The position numbers were made by a program, and so were the translations under genes. A stretch of DNA of 64,000 nt from Sanderia malayensis. Lineage: Eukaryota > Cnidaria > Scyphozoa > Semaeostomeae > Pelagiidae. Of this stretch, positions 38,555-50,397 are shown in pieces. The stretch covers positions 1 through 64,000 of the forward strand of contig RQOL01000407.1 in assembly GCA_013076295.1 (NCBI GenBank), given 5' to 3'. Positions within the stretch are counted from its first letter, which is position 1; every line of letters starts with the position of its first letter. Below the pieces are notes generated by a model. That model ran no database searches and was not told where the DNA came from. It worked only from the letters and a program-made list of their open reading frames with translations.

Positions 38555-39162
38555 TTAAATTTTCATTTTTTATTTCAACTTTTACCACATTGATAGCTAG
38601 CATGCTAAGGCTTTTGACACTCTAGGGTTCAGCTGTATCGTGTAAACATAATTATGCATGTTTATTTGTGCTATGATGTGTTGAAATCTTGCGCTCCTAG
38701 TGAGTCAAGTAAGAAGAAAAGCCATTGTTAGCAGTGACGGCTCCGAGAATTTCATACTTGCATGATGGGCACGAAAACATGATCACCATGGTGTTTCCTC
38801 CATTGCCAGGGTGTTCCATTGCATTTGCACTTGGAGGACCGGTGCGATGGCTGGAAAGGCTAGTAGATCGAGAGTACCATATTTCGTAGGGGCACCTGTC
38901 TTCGCGCCAATTCCGACATTAAAGTGACATAAAAAACATCGCGAAGACCTTGCAATGACCTTGCCATTCGCAACAATCCAGGTGCAACATGGGCAGGACC
39001 TCTGTGGATTACTCATCCCTATCCTGCTGAAGGTATAGTTATGCTACCTTTAGCATCAAAAAAGCACACAGTCGTCCTGTGTACGTTTGCTTTGCTCGCA
39101 CTTTCCTATGGACATACTGTGAAGTTGAGTGGATGAACTGAGCAATGAACAACGAATCTTTC

Positions 39163-39280
39163 GCCTACGACCATACCACCATGAGTATACCGGTTCTCGT
39201 CTGATCACCGTAGTCAAGAATGGTCGGGCCACGTCAGTACTGGATGGGTGACCGACTGGGAACATTTGGTGTTGTAGGTT
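39163..39280 (+). rRNA. 5S rRNA copy 58
   Basis: 118 nt with C57A, G70C, a one-base loss at about nt 80, C94A, C104T and C105T, and a 3' end of GGTT in place of GGCC, which weakens helix I. Its duplicate is copy 64. Confidence 0.88.
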
Positions 39281-39886
39281 CTAAATATACATTTTTTATT
39301 TCAAGTTTTACCACAATCAAAGCAAGCATGCTGAGGTTTTGACACTCTTGGGTTCAGTTGTGTCGTGTAAATATATTTATGCATGTTTATTTTTGCTAGG
39401 ATATGTTGAGATTTTGCGTTCGTCGTGCGTCCAGTGGGAAGAATAGCCATGGTAAGCAGTGACGCTTCCCTGATTTTATATCTGCATGATGGGCAAGAAA
39501 ACATGATCACCAAGGTGTTTCCTCCATTGCGAGGGTATTCCATTGCATTTGCGCTTGGCGGACCTGTGCGATGGCTGGAAAGGCTAGTAGCTCGAGAGTA
39601 CCATATTTGGTAGGGGGCAACTGTCTTCGCGCTAATTCCGTCCTTAAAGTGAGAATAAAAACATCGCGAAGAACTTGCAATAACCTTGCCATTCGCAACA
39701 ATATAGGTGCAACATGTGCAAGACATCTATGGATTACTCATCCATTCCTGCTGAAGGTATAGTTATACTAACTTTAGCATCGAAAAAGCACACAGTCGTC
39801 CTGTGTACGTTTGCTTTGCTCGCACTTTCCTATGGACATACTGTGAAGTTGAGTGGATGAACTGAGCAATGACCAGCGAATCTTTC

Positions 39887-40005
39887 GCCTACGACCAGAC
39901 CACCATGATTATACCGGTTCCTGGCCGATCACCTTAGTCAAGCATGGTCCGGCAAGGTCAGTACCTGGATGGGTGACCGCCTGGGAACTCGTGGTGTTGC
40001 AGGCC
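39887..40005 (+). rRNA. 5S rRNA copy 59, highly divergent
   Basis: 119 nt with at least 11 substitutions: T12G, G23T, four changes at nt 35-40, G48T, G64C, C68A, A103T, C105G and T114C. Box C is intact, but box A and the intermediate element are altered. Probably a decaying copy. Its duplicate is copy 65. Confidence 0.85.
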
Positions 40006-40613
40006 TTGAATTTTGATTTTTGATTTCGAGTTTTACCACAATGATAGCTAGCATGCTGAGGCTTTTGACACTCTAGGGTTCAGCTGTATCGTGTAAACAT
40101 AATTATGCATGTTTATTTTTGCTATGATGTGTTGAAATCTTGCGCTCCTCGTGAGTGTAGTGAGAAGAATAGCCATGGTCAACAGTGACGGCTCCGAGAA
40201 TCTCATACTTGCATGATGGGCAAGAAAACATGATCACCAAGGTGTTTCCTCCATTGCGAGCGTATTCCATTGCATTTGCGCTTGGCGGACCGGTGCGATG
40301 GCTGGAAAGGCTAGTAGCTCGAGAGTACCATATTTGGTAGGGGGCACCTGTCTTCGCTCTAATTCCGTCCTTAAAGTGAGAATAAAAACATCGCGAAGAA
40401 CTTGCAATAACCTTGCCATTCGTAACAATATAGTTGCAACATGGACAGGACATCTATGAATTACTCATCCATTCCTGCTCAAGGTATAGTTTTACTAACT
40501 TTAGCATCGAAAAAGCACACAGTCGTCCTGTGTACCTTTGCTTTGCTCGCACTTTTGCACGGACATTATGTGAAGTGGGGTGGATGAATTGAGCAATGAC
40601 CAACGAATCTTTC

Positions 40614-40732
40614 GCCTGCGACCATACCACCATGAGTATACCGGTTCTCGTCTGATCACCGTAGTCAAGCATGGTCGGGCCATGTCAATACCTGGATGGG
40701 TGACCTCCTGGGAACACCTGGTGTTGTCGGCT
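40614..40732 (+). rRNA. 5S rRNA copy 60
   Basis: 119 nt. It carries the same six changes as copy 54. Confidence 0.9.
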
Positions 40733-41338
40733 TTATTTTTTAATTTTTTTTCAACATTTACAACAATGATAGCAAGCATGTTGAGGCTTTTGACACTCTA
40801 GGGTTAAGCTGTATCGTGTACACATAATTATGCATGTTTATTTTTGCAATGATGTGTTGAAATCTTGCGCTCCTCGTGAGTGTAGTGAGAAGATTAGCCA
40901 TGGTCAGCAGTGACGGCTCCGAGAATCTCATACTTGCATCATGGGCAAGAAAACATGATCAGCAAGGTGTTTCCTCCATTGCGAGGGAATTCCAACGCAC
41001 TTGCGCTTGGCAGACCCGTGCGAATGTTGAAGTGGCTAGTACCTCAAGAGCACAATATTTGGTAGTGGGCACTTGCCTTCGCTCTACTTCACTCATTAAA
41101 AGGACAAGAAAAACATCCCGAAGATATTGCAATAACCTTACCAATCCCAACAATATAGGTGCAACATGGGCAAGACATCTATGGATTACTCATCCATTCC
41201 TGCTCAAGGTATAGTTTTACTAACTTTAGCATCGAAAAAGCACACAGTCGTCCTGTGTACGTTTGCTTTGCTCGCACTTTTGAACGGACATTATGTGAAG
41301 TTGAGTGGATGAATTGAGCAATGACCAACGAATCTTTC

Positions 41339-41457
41339 GCCTACGACCATACCACCATTAGTATACCGGTTCTCGTCTGATCACCGTAGTCAAGCATGGT
41401 CGGGCCAGGTCAGTACCTGGATGGGTGACCGCCTGGGAACACCTGGTGTTGTAGGCC
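41339..41457 (+). rRNA. 5S rRNA copy 61
   Basis: 119 nt with G21T, as copy 55. A short spacer follows. Confidence 0.95.
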
Positions 41458-41681
41458 TTAAATTTCGATTTTTGTTTTCAAGTTTTACAACAATGACAAC
41501 AATGCAACATGGACAGGACATCTGTGGATTACTCATCAATTCCTGATGAAGGTATAGTTATACTACCTTTATCATCGAAAAAGAACACAGTCGTCCTGTG
41601 TACGTTTGCTTTGCTCGCACTTTTGCACGGACATTATGTGAAGTTGAGTGGATGAACTGAGCAATGACCAACGAATCTTTC

Positions 41682-41800
41682 GCCTACGACCATACCACCA
41701 TGAGTATAACGGTTCTCGTCTGATCACCGTAGTCAAGCATGGTCGGGCCAGGTCAGTACCTGGATGGGTGACCGCTTGGGAACACCTGGTGTTGTAGGAC
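41682..41800 (+). rRNA. 5S rRNA copy 62
   Basis: 119 nt with C28A, C95T and C118A. C28A is absent from its duplicate, copy 56, so it arose after the duplication. Confidence 0.93.
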
Positions 41801-42408
41801 TTAAATTTTGATTTTTGTTTTCAAGTTTTACAACAATGATAGCAAGCATGCTGATGCTTTTGACACTCTAGGGTTCAGCTGTATCGTGTAAGCATAATTA
41901 TGCATGTTTATTTTTGCATCGATGTGTTGAAATCGTGCTCTCCTCGTGAGTGTAGTGAGAAGAATAGCCATGGTCAACAGTGACGGCTCCGAGAATCTCA
42001 CACTTGCATGATGGGCAAGAAAACATGATCACCAAGGTGTTTCCTCCATTGCGAGCGTATTCCATTGCCTTTGTGCTTGGCGGACCGGTGCGATGGCTGG
42101 AAAGGCTAGTAGCTCGAGAGTACCATATTTGGTAAGGGGCACCTGTCTTCGCGCTAATTCCGTCCATAAAGTGAGAATAAAAACATCGCGAAGAACTTGC
42201 AATAACCTTGCCATTCGTAACAATATAGTTGCAACATGGACAGGACATCTGTGGATTACTCATCAATTCCTGTTGAAGGTATAGTTATACTACCTTTATC
42301 ATCGAAAAAGCACACAGTCGTCCTGTGTACGTTTGCTTTGCTCGCACTTTTGCACGGACATTATGTGAAGTTGAGTGGATGAACTGAGCAATGACCAACG
42401 AATCTTTT

Positions 42409-42527
42409 GCCTACGACCATACCACCATGAGTATACCGGTTCTCGTCTGATCACCGTAGTCAAGCAGGGCCGGGCCAGGTCAGTACCTGGATGGGTGACC
42501 GCCTGGGAACACCTGGTGTTCTAGGCC
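42409..42527 (+). rRNA. 5S rRNA copy 63
   Basis: 119 nt with T59G, T62C and G113C. Copy 57 has T59A at the same site. Confidence 0.92.
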
Positions 42528-43135
42528 TTAAATTTTCATTTTTTATTTCAACTTTTACCACATTGATAGCTAGCATGCTAAGGCTTTTGACACTCTAGGG
42601 TTCAGCTGTATCGTGTAAACATAATTATGCATGTTTATTTGTGCTATGATGTGTTGAAATCTTGCGCTCCTAGTGAGTCAAGTAAGAAGAAAAGCCATTG
42701 TTAGCAGTGACGGCTCCGAGAATTTCATACTTGCATGATGGGCACGAAAACATGATCACCATGGTGTTTCCTCCATTGCCAGGGTGTTCCATTGCATTTG
42801 CACTTGGAGGACCGGTGCGATGGCTGGAAAGGCTAGTAGATCGAGAGTACCATATTTCGTAGGGGCACCTGTCTTCGCGCCAATTCCGACATTAAAGTGA
42901 CATAAAAAACATCGCGAAGACCTTGCAATGACCTTGCCATTCGCAACAATCCAGGTGCAACATGGGCAGGACCTCTGTGGATTACTCATCCCTATCCTGC
43001 TGAAGGTATAGTTATGCTACCTTTAGCATCAAAAAAGCACACAGTCGTCCTGTGTACGTTTGCTTTGCTCGCACTTTCCTATGGACATACTGTGAAGTTG
43101 AGTGGATGAACTGAGCAATGAACAACGAATCTTTC

Positions 43136-43254
43136 GCCTACGACCATACCACCATGAGTATACCGGTTCTCGTCTGATCACCGTAGTCAAGAATGGTCGG
43201 GCCACGTCAGTACCTGGATGGGTGACCGACTGGGAACATTTGGTGTTGTAGGTT
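43136..43254 (+). rRNA. 5S rRNA copy 64
   Basis: 119 nt. It is like copy 58 (C57A, G70C, C94A, C104T, C105T, 3' GGTT) but without the one-base loss. Confidence 0.89.
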
Positions 43255-43862
43255 CTAAATATACATTTTTTATTTCAAGTTTTACCACAATCAAAGCAAG
43301 CATGCTGAGGTTTTTGACACTCTTGGGTTCAGTTGTGTCGTGTAAATATATTTATGCATGTTTATTTTTGCTAGGATATGTTGAGATTTTGCGTTCGTCG
43401 TGCGTCCAGTGGGAAGAATAGCCATGGTAAGCAGTGACGCTTCCCTGAATTTTATATCTGCATGATGGGCAAGAAAACATGATCACCAAGGTGTTTCCTC
43501 CATTGCGAGGGTATTCCATTGCATTTGCGCTTGGCGGACCTGTGCGATGGCTGGAAAGGCTAGTAGCTCGAGAGTACCATATTTGGTAGGGGGCAACTGT
43601 CTTCGCGCTAATTCCGTCCTTAAAGTGAGAATAAAAACATCGCGAAGAACTTGCAATAACCTTGCCATTCGCAACAATATAGGTGCAACATGTGCAAGAC
43701 ATCTATGGATTACTCATCCATTCCTGCTGAAGGTATAGTTATACTAACTTTAGCATCGAAAAAGCACACAGTCGTCCTGTGTACGTTTGCTTTGCTCGCA
43801 CTTTCCTATGGACATACTGTGAAGTTGAGTGGATGAACTGAGCAATGACCAGCGAATCTTTC

Positions 43863-43981
43863 GCCTACGACCAGACCACCATGATTATACCGGTTCCTGG
43901 CCGATCACCTTAGTCAAGCATGGTCCGGCAAGGTCAGTACCTGGATGGGTGACCGCCTGGGAACTCGTGGTGTTGCAGGCC
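43863..43981 (+). rRNA. 5S rRNA copy 65, highly divergent
   Basis: 119 nt. It has the same set of at least 11 substitutions as copy 59. Confidence 0.85.
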
Positions 43982-44589
43982 TTGAATTTTGATTTTTGAT
44001 TTCGAGTTTTACCACAATGATAGCTAGCATGCTGAGGCTTTTGACACTCTAGGGTTCAGCTGTATCGTGTAAACATAATTATGCATGTTTATTTTTGCTA
44101 TGATGTGTTGAAATCTTGCACTCCTCGTGAGTCCAGTAGGAAGAATAGCCATGGTCAGCAGTGACGGCTCCGAGAATTTCATACTTGGATGATGGGCAAG
44201 AAAACATGATCACCAAGGTGTTTCCTCCATTGCGAGGGTATCCCATTGTATTCGCGCTTGGCGGACCGGTGCGATGGCTGGAAAGGCTAGTAGCTCCAGA
44301 GTACGATGTTTGGTAGGGGGCACCTGTCTTCGTGCTAATTCCGTCCTTAAAGTGACAAGAAAAACATCGCGAAGAACTTGCAATAACCTTGCCATTCGCA
44401 ACAATCCATGTGCAACATGGGCAGGACATCTGTGGATTACTCATCCATTCCTGCAGAAGGTATAGTTATACTGCCTTTAAAATTGAAAAAGCACACAGTC
44501 GTCCTGTGTACGTTTGCTTTGCTCGCACATTTGTATGGACATTATGTGAAGTTGAGTGGATGAACTGAGCAATGACCAACGAATCTTTC

Positions 44590-44709
44590 GCCTACGACCA
44601 TACCACCATGAGTATACCGGTTCTCGTCTGATCACCGTAGTCAAGCATGGTCGGGCCTGGTCAGTACCTGGATGGGTGACCGCCTGGGAACACCTGGTGT
44701 TGCAGGGCC
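44590..44709 (+). rRNA. 5S rRNA copy 66
   Basis: 120 nt with A69T, T114C and one extra G in the 3' GGCC. Confidence 0.9.
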
Positions 44710-45314
44710 TAAATTTTGATTTTTTTTTCAAGTTTTACAACAATGATAGCAAGCATGCTGAGGCTTTTGACACTCTTGGGTTCAGCTGTATCGTGTAAAC
44801 ATAATTATGCATGTTCATTTTTCTATGATGTGTTGAAATCTTGCACTCCTCATGAGTCCAGTAGGAAGAATAGCCATGGTCAGCAGTGACGGCTCCGAGA
44901 CCTTCATACTTGCATGATGGGCAAGAAAACATGATCACCAAGGTGTTTCCTCCATTGCGAGGGTATCCCATTGTATTTGCGCTTGGCGGACCGGTGCGAT
45001 GGCTGGAAAGGCTAGTAGCTCGAAAGTACCATGTTTGGTAGGGGGCACCTGTCTTCGCGCTAATTCCGTCCTTAAAGTGACAAGAAAAACATCGCAAAGA
45101 ACTTGCAATAACCTTGCCGTTCGCAACAATCCAGGTGCAACATGGGCAGGACATCTGTGGATTACTCATCCATTCCTGCAGAAGGTATAGTTATACTACC
45201 TTTGGCATCGAAAAAGCACACAGTCGTCCTGTCTACGTTTGCTTTGCTCGCACTTTTCTATGGACATTATGTGAAGTTCAGTGGATGAACTGAGCAATGA
45301 CCAACAAATCTTTC

Positions 45315-45430
45315 GCCTACGACCATACCACCATGAGTATTCTGGTTCTCCTCTGATCACCGTAGTCAAGCATGGACGGGCAAGGTCAGTACCTGGATGG
45401 GTGACCGCTGGAACACTGGTGTTGCAGGCC
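45315..45430 (+). rRNA. 5S rRNA copy 67
   Basis: 116 nt with A27T, C29T, G37C, T62A, C68A and T114C, and three one-base losses in the last 30 nt. Confidence 0.85.
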
Positions 45431-46034
45431 TAAATTTTGATTTTTTTTTCAAGTTTTACAACAATGATAGCAAGCATGCTGAGGCTTTTGACACTCTTGG
45501 GTTGAGCTGTATCGTGTAAACATAATTATGCATGTTTATTTTTCTATGATGTGTTGAAATCTTGCACTCCTCGTGAGTCCAGTAGGAAGAATAGCCATGG
45601 TCAGCAGTGACGGCTCCGAGAACTTCATACTTGCATGATGGGCAAGAAAACATGATCACCAAGGTGTTTCCTCCATTGCGAGGGTATCCCATTGTATTTG
45701 CGCTTGGCGGACCGGTGCGATGGCTGAAAGGCTAGTAGCTCGAGAGTACCATGTTTGGTAGGGGGCACCTGTCTTCGCGCTAATTCCGTCCTTAAAGTGA
45801 CAAGAAAAACATCGCGAAGAACTTGCAATAACCTTGCCATTCGCAACAATCCAGGTGCAACATGGGCAGGACATCTGTGGATTACTCATCCATTCCTGCA
45901 GAAGGTATAGTTATACTACCTTTGGCATCGAAAAAGCACACAGTCGTCCTGTCTACGTTGGCTTTGCTCGCACTTTTCTATGGACATTATGTGAAGTTGA
46001 GTGGATGAACTGAGCAATGACCAACAAATCTTTC

Positions 46035-46153
46035 GCCTACGACCATACCACCATGAGTATTCTGGTTCTCCTCTGATCCTCGTAGTCAAGCATGGATGGG
46101 CAAGGTCAGTACCTGGATGGGTGACCGCCTGGGAACACCTGGTGTTGTAGGCC
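46035..46153 (+). rRNA. 5S rRNA copy 68 (last before the array edge)
   Basis: 119 nt with A27T, C29T, G37C, A45C, C46T, T62A, C63T and C68A. Helix I and box C are intact. About 160 bp of spacer follow, then the array ends. Confidence 0.88.
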
Positions 46154-46312
46154 TTAAATTTTGATTTTTTTTTCATTTTTTACAACAATGATAGCAAGCA
46201 TGCTGAGGCTTTTGACACTCTACGGTTCAGCTGTATCGTGTAAACATAATTATGCATGTTTATTTTTGCTATGATGTGTTGAAGTCTTGCGCTACTCGTG
46301 AGTCCAGTAGGA

Positions 46313-46380
46313 AGAATAGTAATCTATCCTCAACGAATGTCTCTCTCTTCCTTTGAATTTGGCCAAGATATGGAGAGTGC
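46313..46380 (+). repeat. 68-bp direct repeat, left copy
   Basis: It starts AGAATAGTAATCTATCC and ends ATATGGAGAGTGC. It differs from the right copy (46,617-46,684) at two positions. The AGAATAG start is also found at this place in 5S spacers, so the array edge lies inside or next to this repeat. Confidence 0.9.
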
Positions 46381-46616
46381 GAAGGAGGCTTCGCAGTTTG
46401 AAAGGCAGAGAGAGATATTACCGTCGTTGCGGGAGGAGAGGTGGGCCGTTCTCAGCATATTGCTAGTTGCTGAAGAAGGGCTGTTTTGCCACGCGCGTCT
46501 CATTATATACTGCCTAATTCCCCTGAGGGTTATGTAAACAACTCCCCGAGATCCCTAAAGGTCCTTAGGGGCGCATATCTTAGCCTTACTATAAGTTCAT
46601 AGAAATTCATCCGGTG
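46381..46616. other. Unassigned sequence between the direct repeats
   Basis: 236 bp enclosed by the 68-bp repeats. A short inverted repeat (CCCTAA ... TTAGGG, about 46,546-46,563) is visible. I recognise no coding sequence or known element. The arrangement could be a small element with terminal direct repeats or a local tandem duplication. Confidence 0.5.
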
Positions 46617-46684
46617 AGAATAGTAATCTATCCTCAACGAATGTCTCTCTCTTCCTTTCAATTTGGCTAAGATATGGAGAGTGC
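46617..46684 (+). repeat. 68-bp direct repeat, right copy
   Basis: 304 bp from the left copy, with two mismatches (G/C and C/T). It is followed after 16 bp by the (TAA)n tail of the - strand LINE. Confidence 0.9.
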
Positions 46685-47014
46685 TTCAGAGGCAGCAATC
46701 TAATAATAATAATAATAATAACTGGGTCTTACCCACAGTTTCTACCGCCATATGTATTATATGGGCAGTTTGCTCAACTGTGAACTATTTAACTACAATA
46801 TTTATACAGCAACTAGGATTTTGTATTAAAGTAGACTAAAATTTGACTAAAAAATTTTTTACAAAATAAATTTCATTTCGGAAAAGTAAAATCAGATTGA
46901 CTAAAAACCTTTTTTGCTAAGGTAAATTACAAACTTTTTCCAGGCTAATTATTTACATTATTATAAAAGTTAGTTAAATTTGTTGTCATGCGAAATGATT
47001 TTAAAGTGGACTTA

Positions 47015-47595
47015 GGCCCCGTTTACACGGTACCGGTCAAGTTTTTAGCCGTTCAAGTTTTTGTATGGATAGGGGTCGCGTTTACACGAGATCGGCTATC
47101 CGTACAAATATTTGTACGGATAGCCGTGCAAAAACTTGCCCTGTTAGGAAGAGGACGAGTTGGCAACTTGAGCGGTCAAATATTTGAACGGTACCGTGTA
47201 AACGCTTCTAACCGTGCAAATATTTGTACGGATTCATAAAGAGGTGAAAAAGTCAGGAAAGCGAGGCACTTTGAAAATGCTAGATTTGGCGCTCAAAATT
47301 TAAAATCAATTTTTTGTTATTTGCGACTAAGGTTAACTTTCAGAAATAAAAAAGACGATAGTAAATTTCATAAAAATCCAGACAACAAATCATTTCACTC
47401 ACCACACAAAAAATAATTCGACTTGGCGCCAACGATTCATGAAAAAGCATACTGCGCATGACGATCAAAGAAAGCCGGCTAGCAAAAGCCATCGTGTAAA
47501 CGGGAGGCCTATCCGTACAAATATTTGACCGGTACACCTAGCCGTACAAAAACTTGAACGGCTAAAAACTTGACCGGTACCGTGTAAACGGGGCC
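47015..47595. mobile_element. Non-autonomous DNA transposon (MITE), PIF/Harbinger-like
   Basis: 581 bp. The terminal inverted repeats begin GGCCCCGTTTACACGG, match perfectly for 51 bp (47,015-47,065 against 47,545-47,595), and continue imperfectly. It is flanked by TTA direct repeats (47,012-47,014 and 47,596-47,598), a 3-bp target duplication as made by PIF/Harbinger transposases. It contains sub-terminal copies of the GTTTACACG motif and a 34-bp perfect palindrome. There is no transposase frame, so it must have moved in trans. It sits in the LINE ORF2 and is younger than that LINE. Family assignment rests on TIR and TSD only. Confidence 0.9.
47093..47126. repeat. Perfect 34-bp palindrome inside the MITE
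   Basis: Each 17-nt arm reads CGGCTATCCGTACAAAT followed directly by its reverse complement, with no spacer. Related GTACAAATATTTG stretches recur at about 47,216-47,230 and 47,514-47,527. Confidence 0.9.
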
Positions 47596-50397
47596 TTAAA
47601 TGCATCCTTCACTTCAATTAGTCTTGTTTGAAGAGGTAAGTTATTTCAAACTTTAGGGCCCGCTCTGGAAATAGCTCGTTCACCATGTTTGGATTTGCAG
47701 ATTGGTACCTCTAACATCATTGTTCGTTTGTTTAATATTTTAATTTTACTTTTTATGGCCGAAGGTGCGATTCCCCAAACACAATTGTGTACGATCAGTG
47801 ATATTTTGAAAATTATTCTTTCTCGAACCTGCAACCAATGTAGCTGACAGAACAATGGGGAAAGAGGTAGCCCGCTAAATTTCCTTATATTGCATACTAT
47901 ACGAGCAGCCGCATTTTGAACTGATTGGAGTTTTCTAATTGATTTTATGTTAACATTATATAGCAGCGAATTACAATAATCGAGCTTTGATGTAACTAAT
48001 GACGTAACTAAGGTATTAAGTACCTCTCTGGGAAGAAAGCATTTAATCCGGGCAATGTTTCTTAGAATCGAGTAGCAATCAACGACAATTTTGTTAATGT
48101 GGCTTTCAAAGTTCAAATTTTCATCCATAATGACACCAAGATTTCTTGCACTATCAACAAACCGGATGCATTCTCCATCAATAATTGTTCCATGAATTTT
48201 GATCTTAGCTTTAATTGATTCGGGTGCTATTACCAATATCTTTGTTTTTGCCTTATTCAACTTTAAAAAATGAGCATCCATCCAGCTGGATGTTAATGAA
48301 AGACACTTTTGAACATCTTTTGTTAGGACACTGGATTGAAATACTGGGTGAAATGACTTATATAGTTGATGATCATCAGCAAATCCAGTAATGTTAAATC
48401 CTGTACTATCTATTACAGAGTATAATGGTTGCATATAGATATTAAATAAAATTGGTCCAAGGACAGATCCTTGGGGAACACCAAAATTTAACATTGTTGG
48501 CTCAGAGAGTGCACCAGAAATCAGCACTTGTTGAGACCGACCCTTCAAATACGATGTAAACCATTTCAATGCGATCCCGTTAACACCAAGCCTGCTTTTG
48601 AGAATTTCAAGGAGTATATCTTGGCCCACAGTGTCAAATGCAGCACTTAAATCTAATAAAAGAAGCACAGTTGCACAATTCTTGTCAAATGCTGCCGCAA
48701 TACTGTCCATTGTGTCGATGAGTAGTAATTCAGTGGAGTGATTCTTTTTGTACCCAAATTGGCAGGGAGAGTCTAACTTGTTGTCAAAAATATGCTTCTC
48801 AAGGCGAGCAGCCACACATCTCTCAACTAGTTTGCTTAGGAAAGGTAAGTTGGAAATTGGTCGGTAGTTCTTGCATAGGTCCGAGTCTATTGAATTGTTT
48901 AGTCCTTTGAGCAGTGGTGTAATGATTGCTGACTTCAAACCACTCATACATCCGCATTCTAATGAAAGATTAACAATCTCTACCCAAATTGATAGAAAAG
49001 TTGTGATGTTGTCTGATAGGCATTGCTTGTTCAGGGGATCGTTTGGGGAAGACTTAATTTGAGTCGATTTAATGATTTGATTGAGTTCTTGGATTGTTGT
49101 AGGTTCAAAGTGAGTCAAGCAGTTGGTTGTGGATTGGCACTCATGCGAAGATTGGTCAAGAGGACTTGGTAAGTTAAAAGATTTTCTTATTTCATTAATT
49201 TTGTTTTGGAAGTGCTTACTAAACGTATTTGCTAATGACAGATTACTTTCTGCAGATTGTGGTTGAATACAAGAAATAGGCAAGGTAAATGACTTTGATA
49301 TTTCAAATAATGTTTTAGCTTTATTGTCAGAGTTATTAAATTTATCCTTGTAGTATTGTATTTTTTTAATTCTCGCTAGTTTAGTTGCATCAGATCTTAA
49401 TTTCATAAATGTTTCCTTGCTTGATGCTGTCTTCACTTTTCTATACACCTTTTCGGCTTGCCTTCTTAGTTTTCTAAGCTCGCAATATTCAGCATCAAAC
49501 CAAGGCGCCTTTCTTACCTCTTTGATTGTTTTCTCTTTCATCGGTGCATGTGTTTCTAGAATTGTGCGAAGCACACCATTATAATTTTCAACCATGGATT
49601 CAAAGTCACTTTCACAATTAATATTCTCCTGGATCTTGATACTGCTTATGACGTCAGATGAGAAGGTCTTTTTATCCAATCCTTTCTTATTTCTGTACTT
49701 TATTGTTTTATATAGATGTTGATGGCAATTTAATTTTAAAATGAAAGACACCAAGCTATGGTCACTCAAATGTATGTCACAGACAAGTGTGTTTGACGTT
49801 GGCAATTCATTTGTACAAGTAAGAACTAAGTCTATTGTGTGACCATCGGCGTGAGTTGGACCTTGCACGTGTTGAGTTAGATTAAATAAGGTAATAAGTT
49901 GCAAGAATTCTTTGGTTAGTTTGTTATTGGTTACATCTACTTGAATGTTAAAGTCACCGGCTATTGCGTAAGCATGAGTGGAACTGGCTAGCATTTCTAA
50001 AAGCTCTGTAAATTCACTGATAAATGTTTGCGAGCATTCATAACCAAGTCGGTATATTACAACAAATAAAAGAGAATCATTTTTCCTCAACGAAAGACTT
50101 GTCATGCAACATTCAAATGACTGGAATTCCTTAATAGGAACTGATTTATGTCTCAAGCCAGCTTTGGTAAGAATGCCAACTCCGCCACCTATCTGCTTCT
50201 CTCTCTATTTTGACGGGGTATATGAACAAGTGTATAATTATAATCATTAAAAATTGCTGTAATTGCATCACTCTTTTTTTGGAGCCAGGTTTCTGTCAAA
50301 AATATAATATCTGCATTAAAATCTTGAACATGTTCCATAAAAAGAGCAACCTTATTTTGCAGTGATCGGCAATTGAAAAGCAGACAGTTCAAGGAAT

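Larger units (their letters stand above)
1..46319 (+). repeat. 5S rDNA tandem array, block 1 (68 5S loci)
   Basis: Head-to-tail array of 5S rRNA genes separated by spacers of about 606 bp (long) or about 224 bp (short). Every 5S lies on the + strand. The window starts inside a spacer, so the array continues to the left. On the right it stops within a spacer at about 46,312-46,319, where the sequence changes to unrelated DNA. It is interrupted once, by a truncated LINE at 24,701-25,567. The spacer is nearly as conserved as the gene among neighbouring units, as expected for concerted evolution. Divergence rises towards the right edge (34.5-46.2 kb). Confidence 0.97.

Noticed and set aside
46298..46537. 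80-codon + strand frame at the array edge
   Set aside because: It starts inside 5S spacer sequence and runs across the junction into the direct repeat. No similarity or composition suggests a protein.
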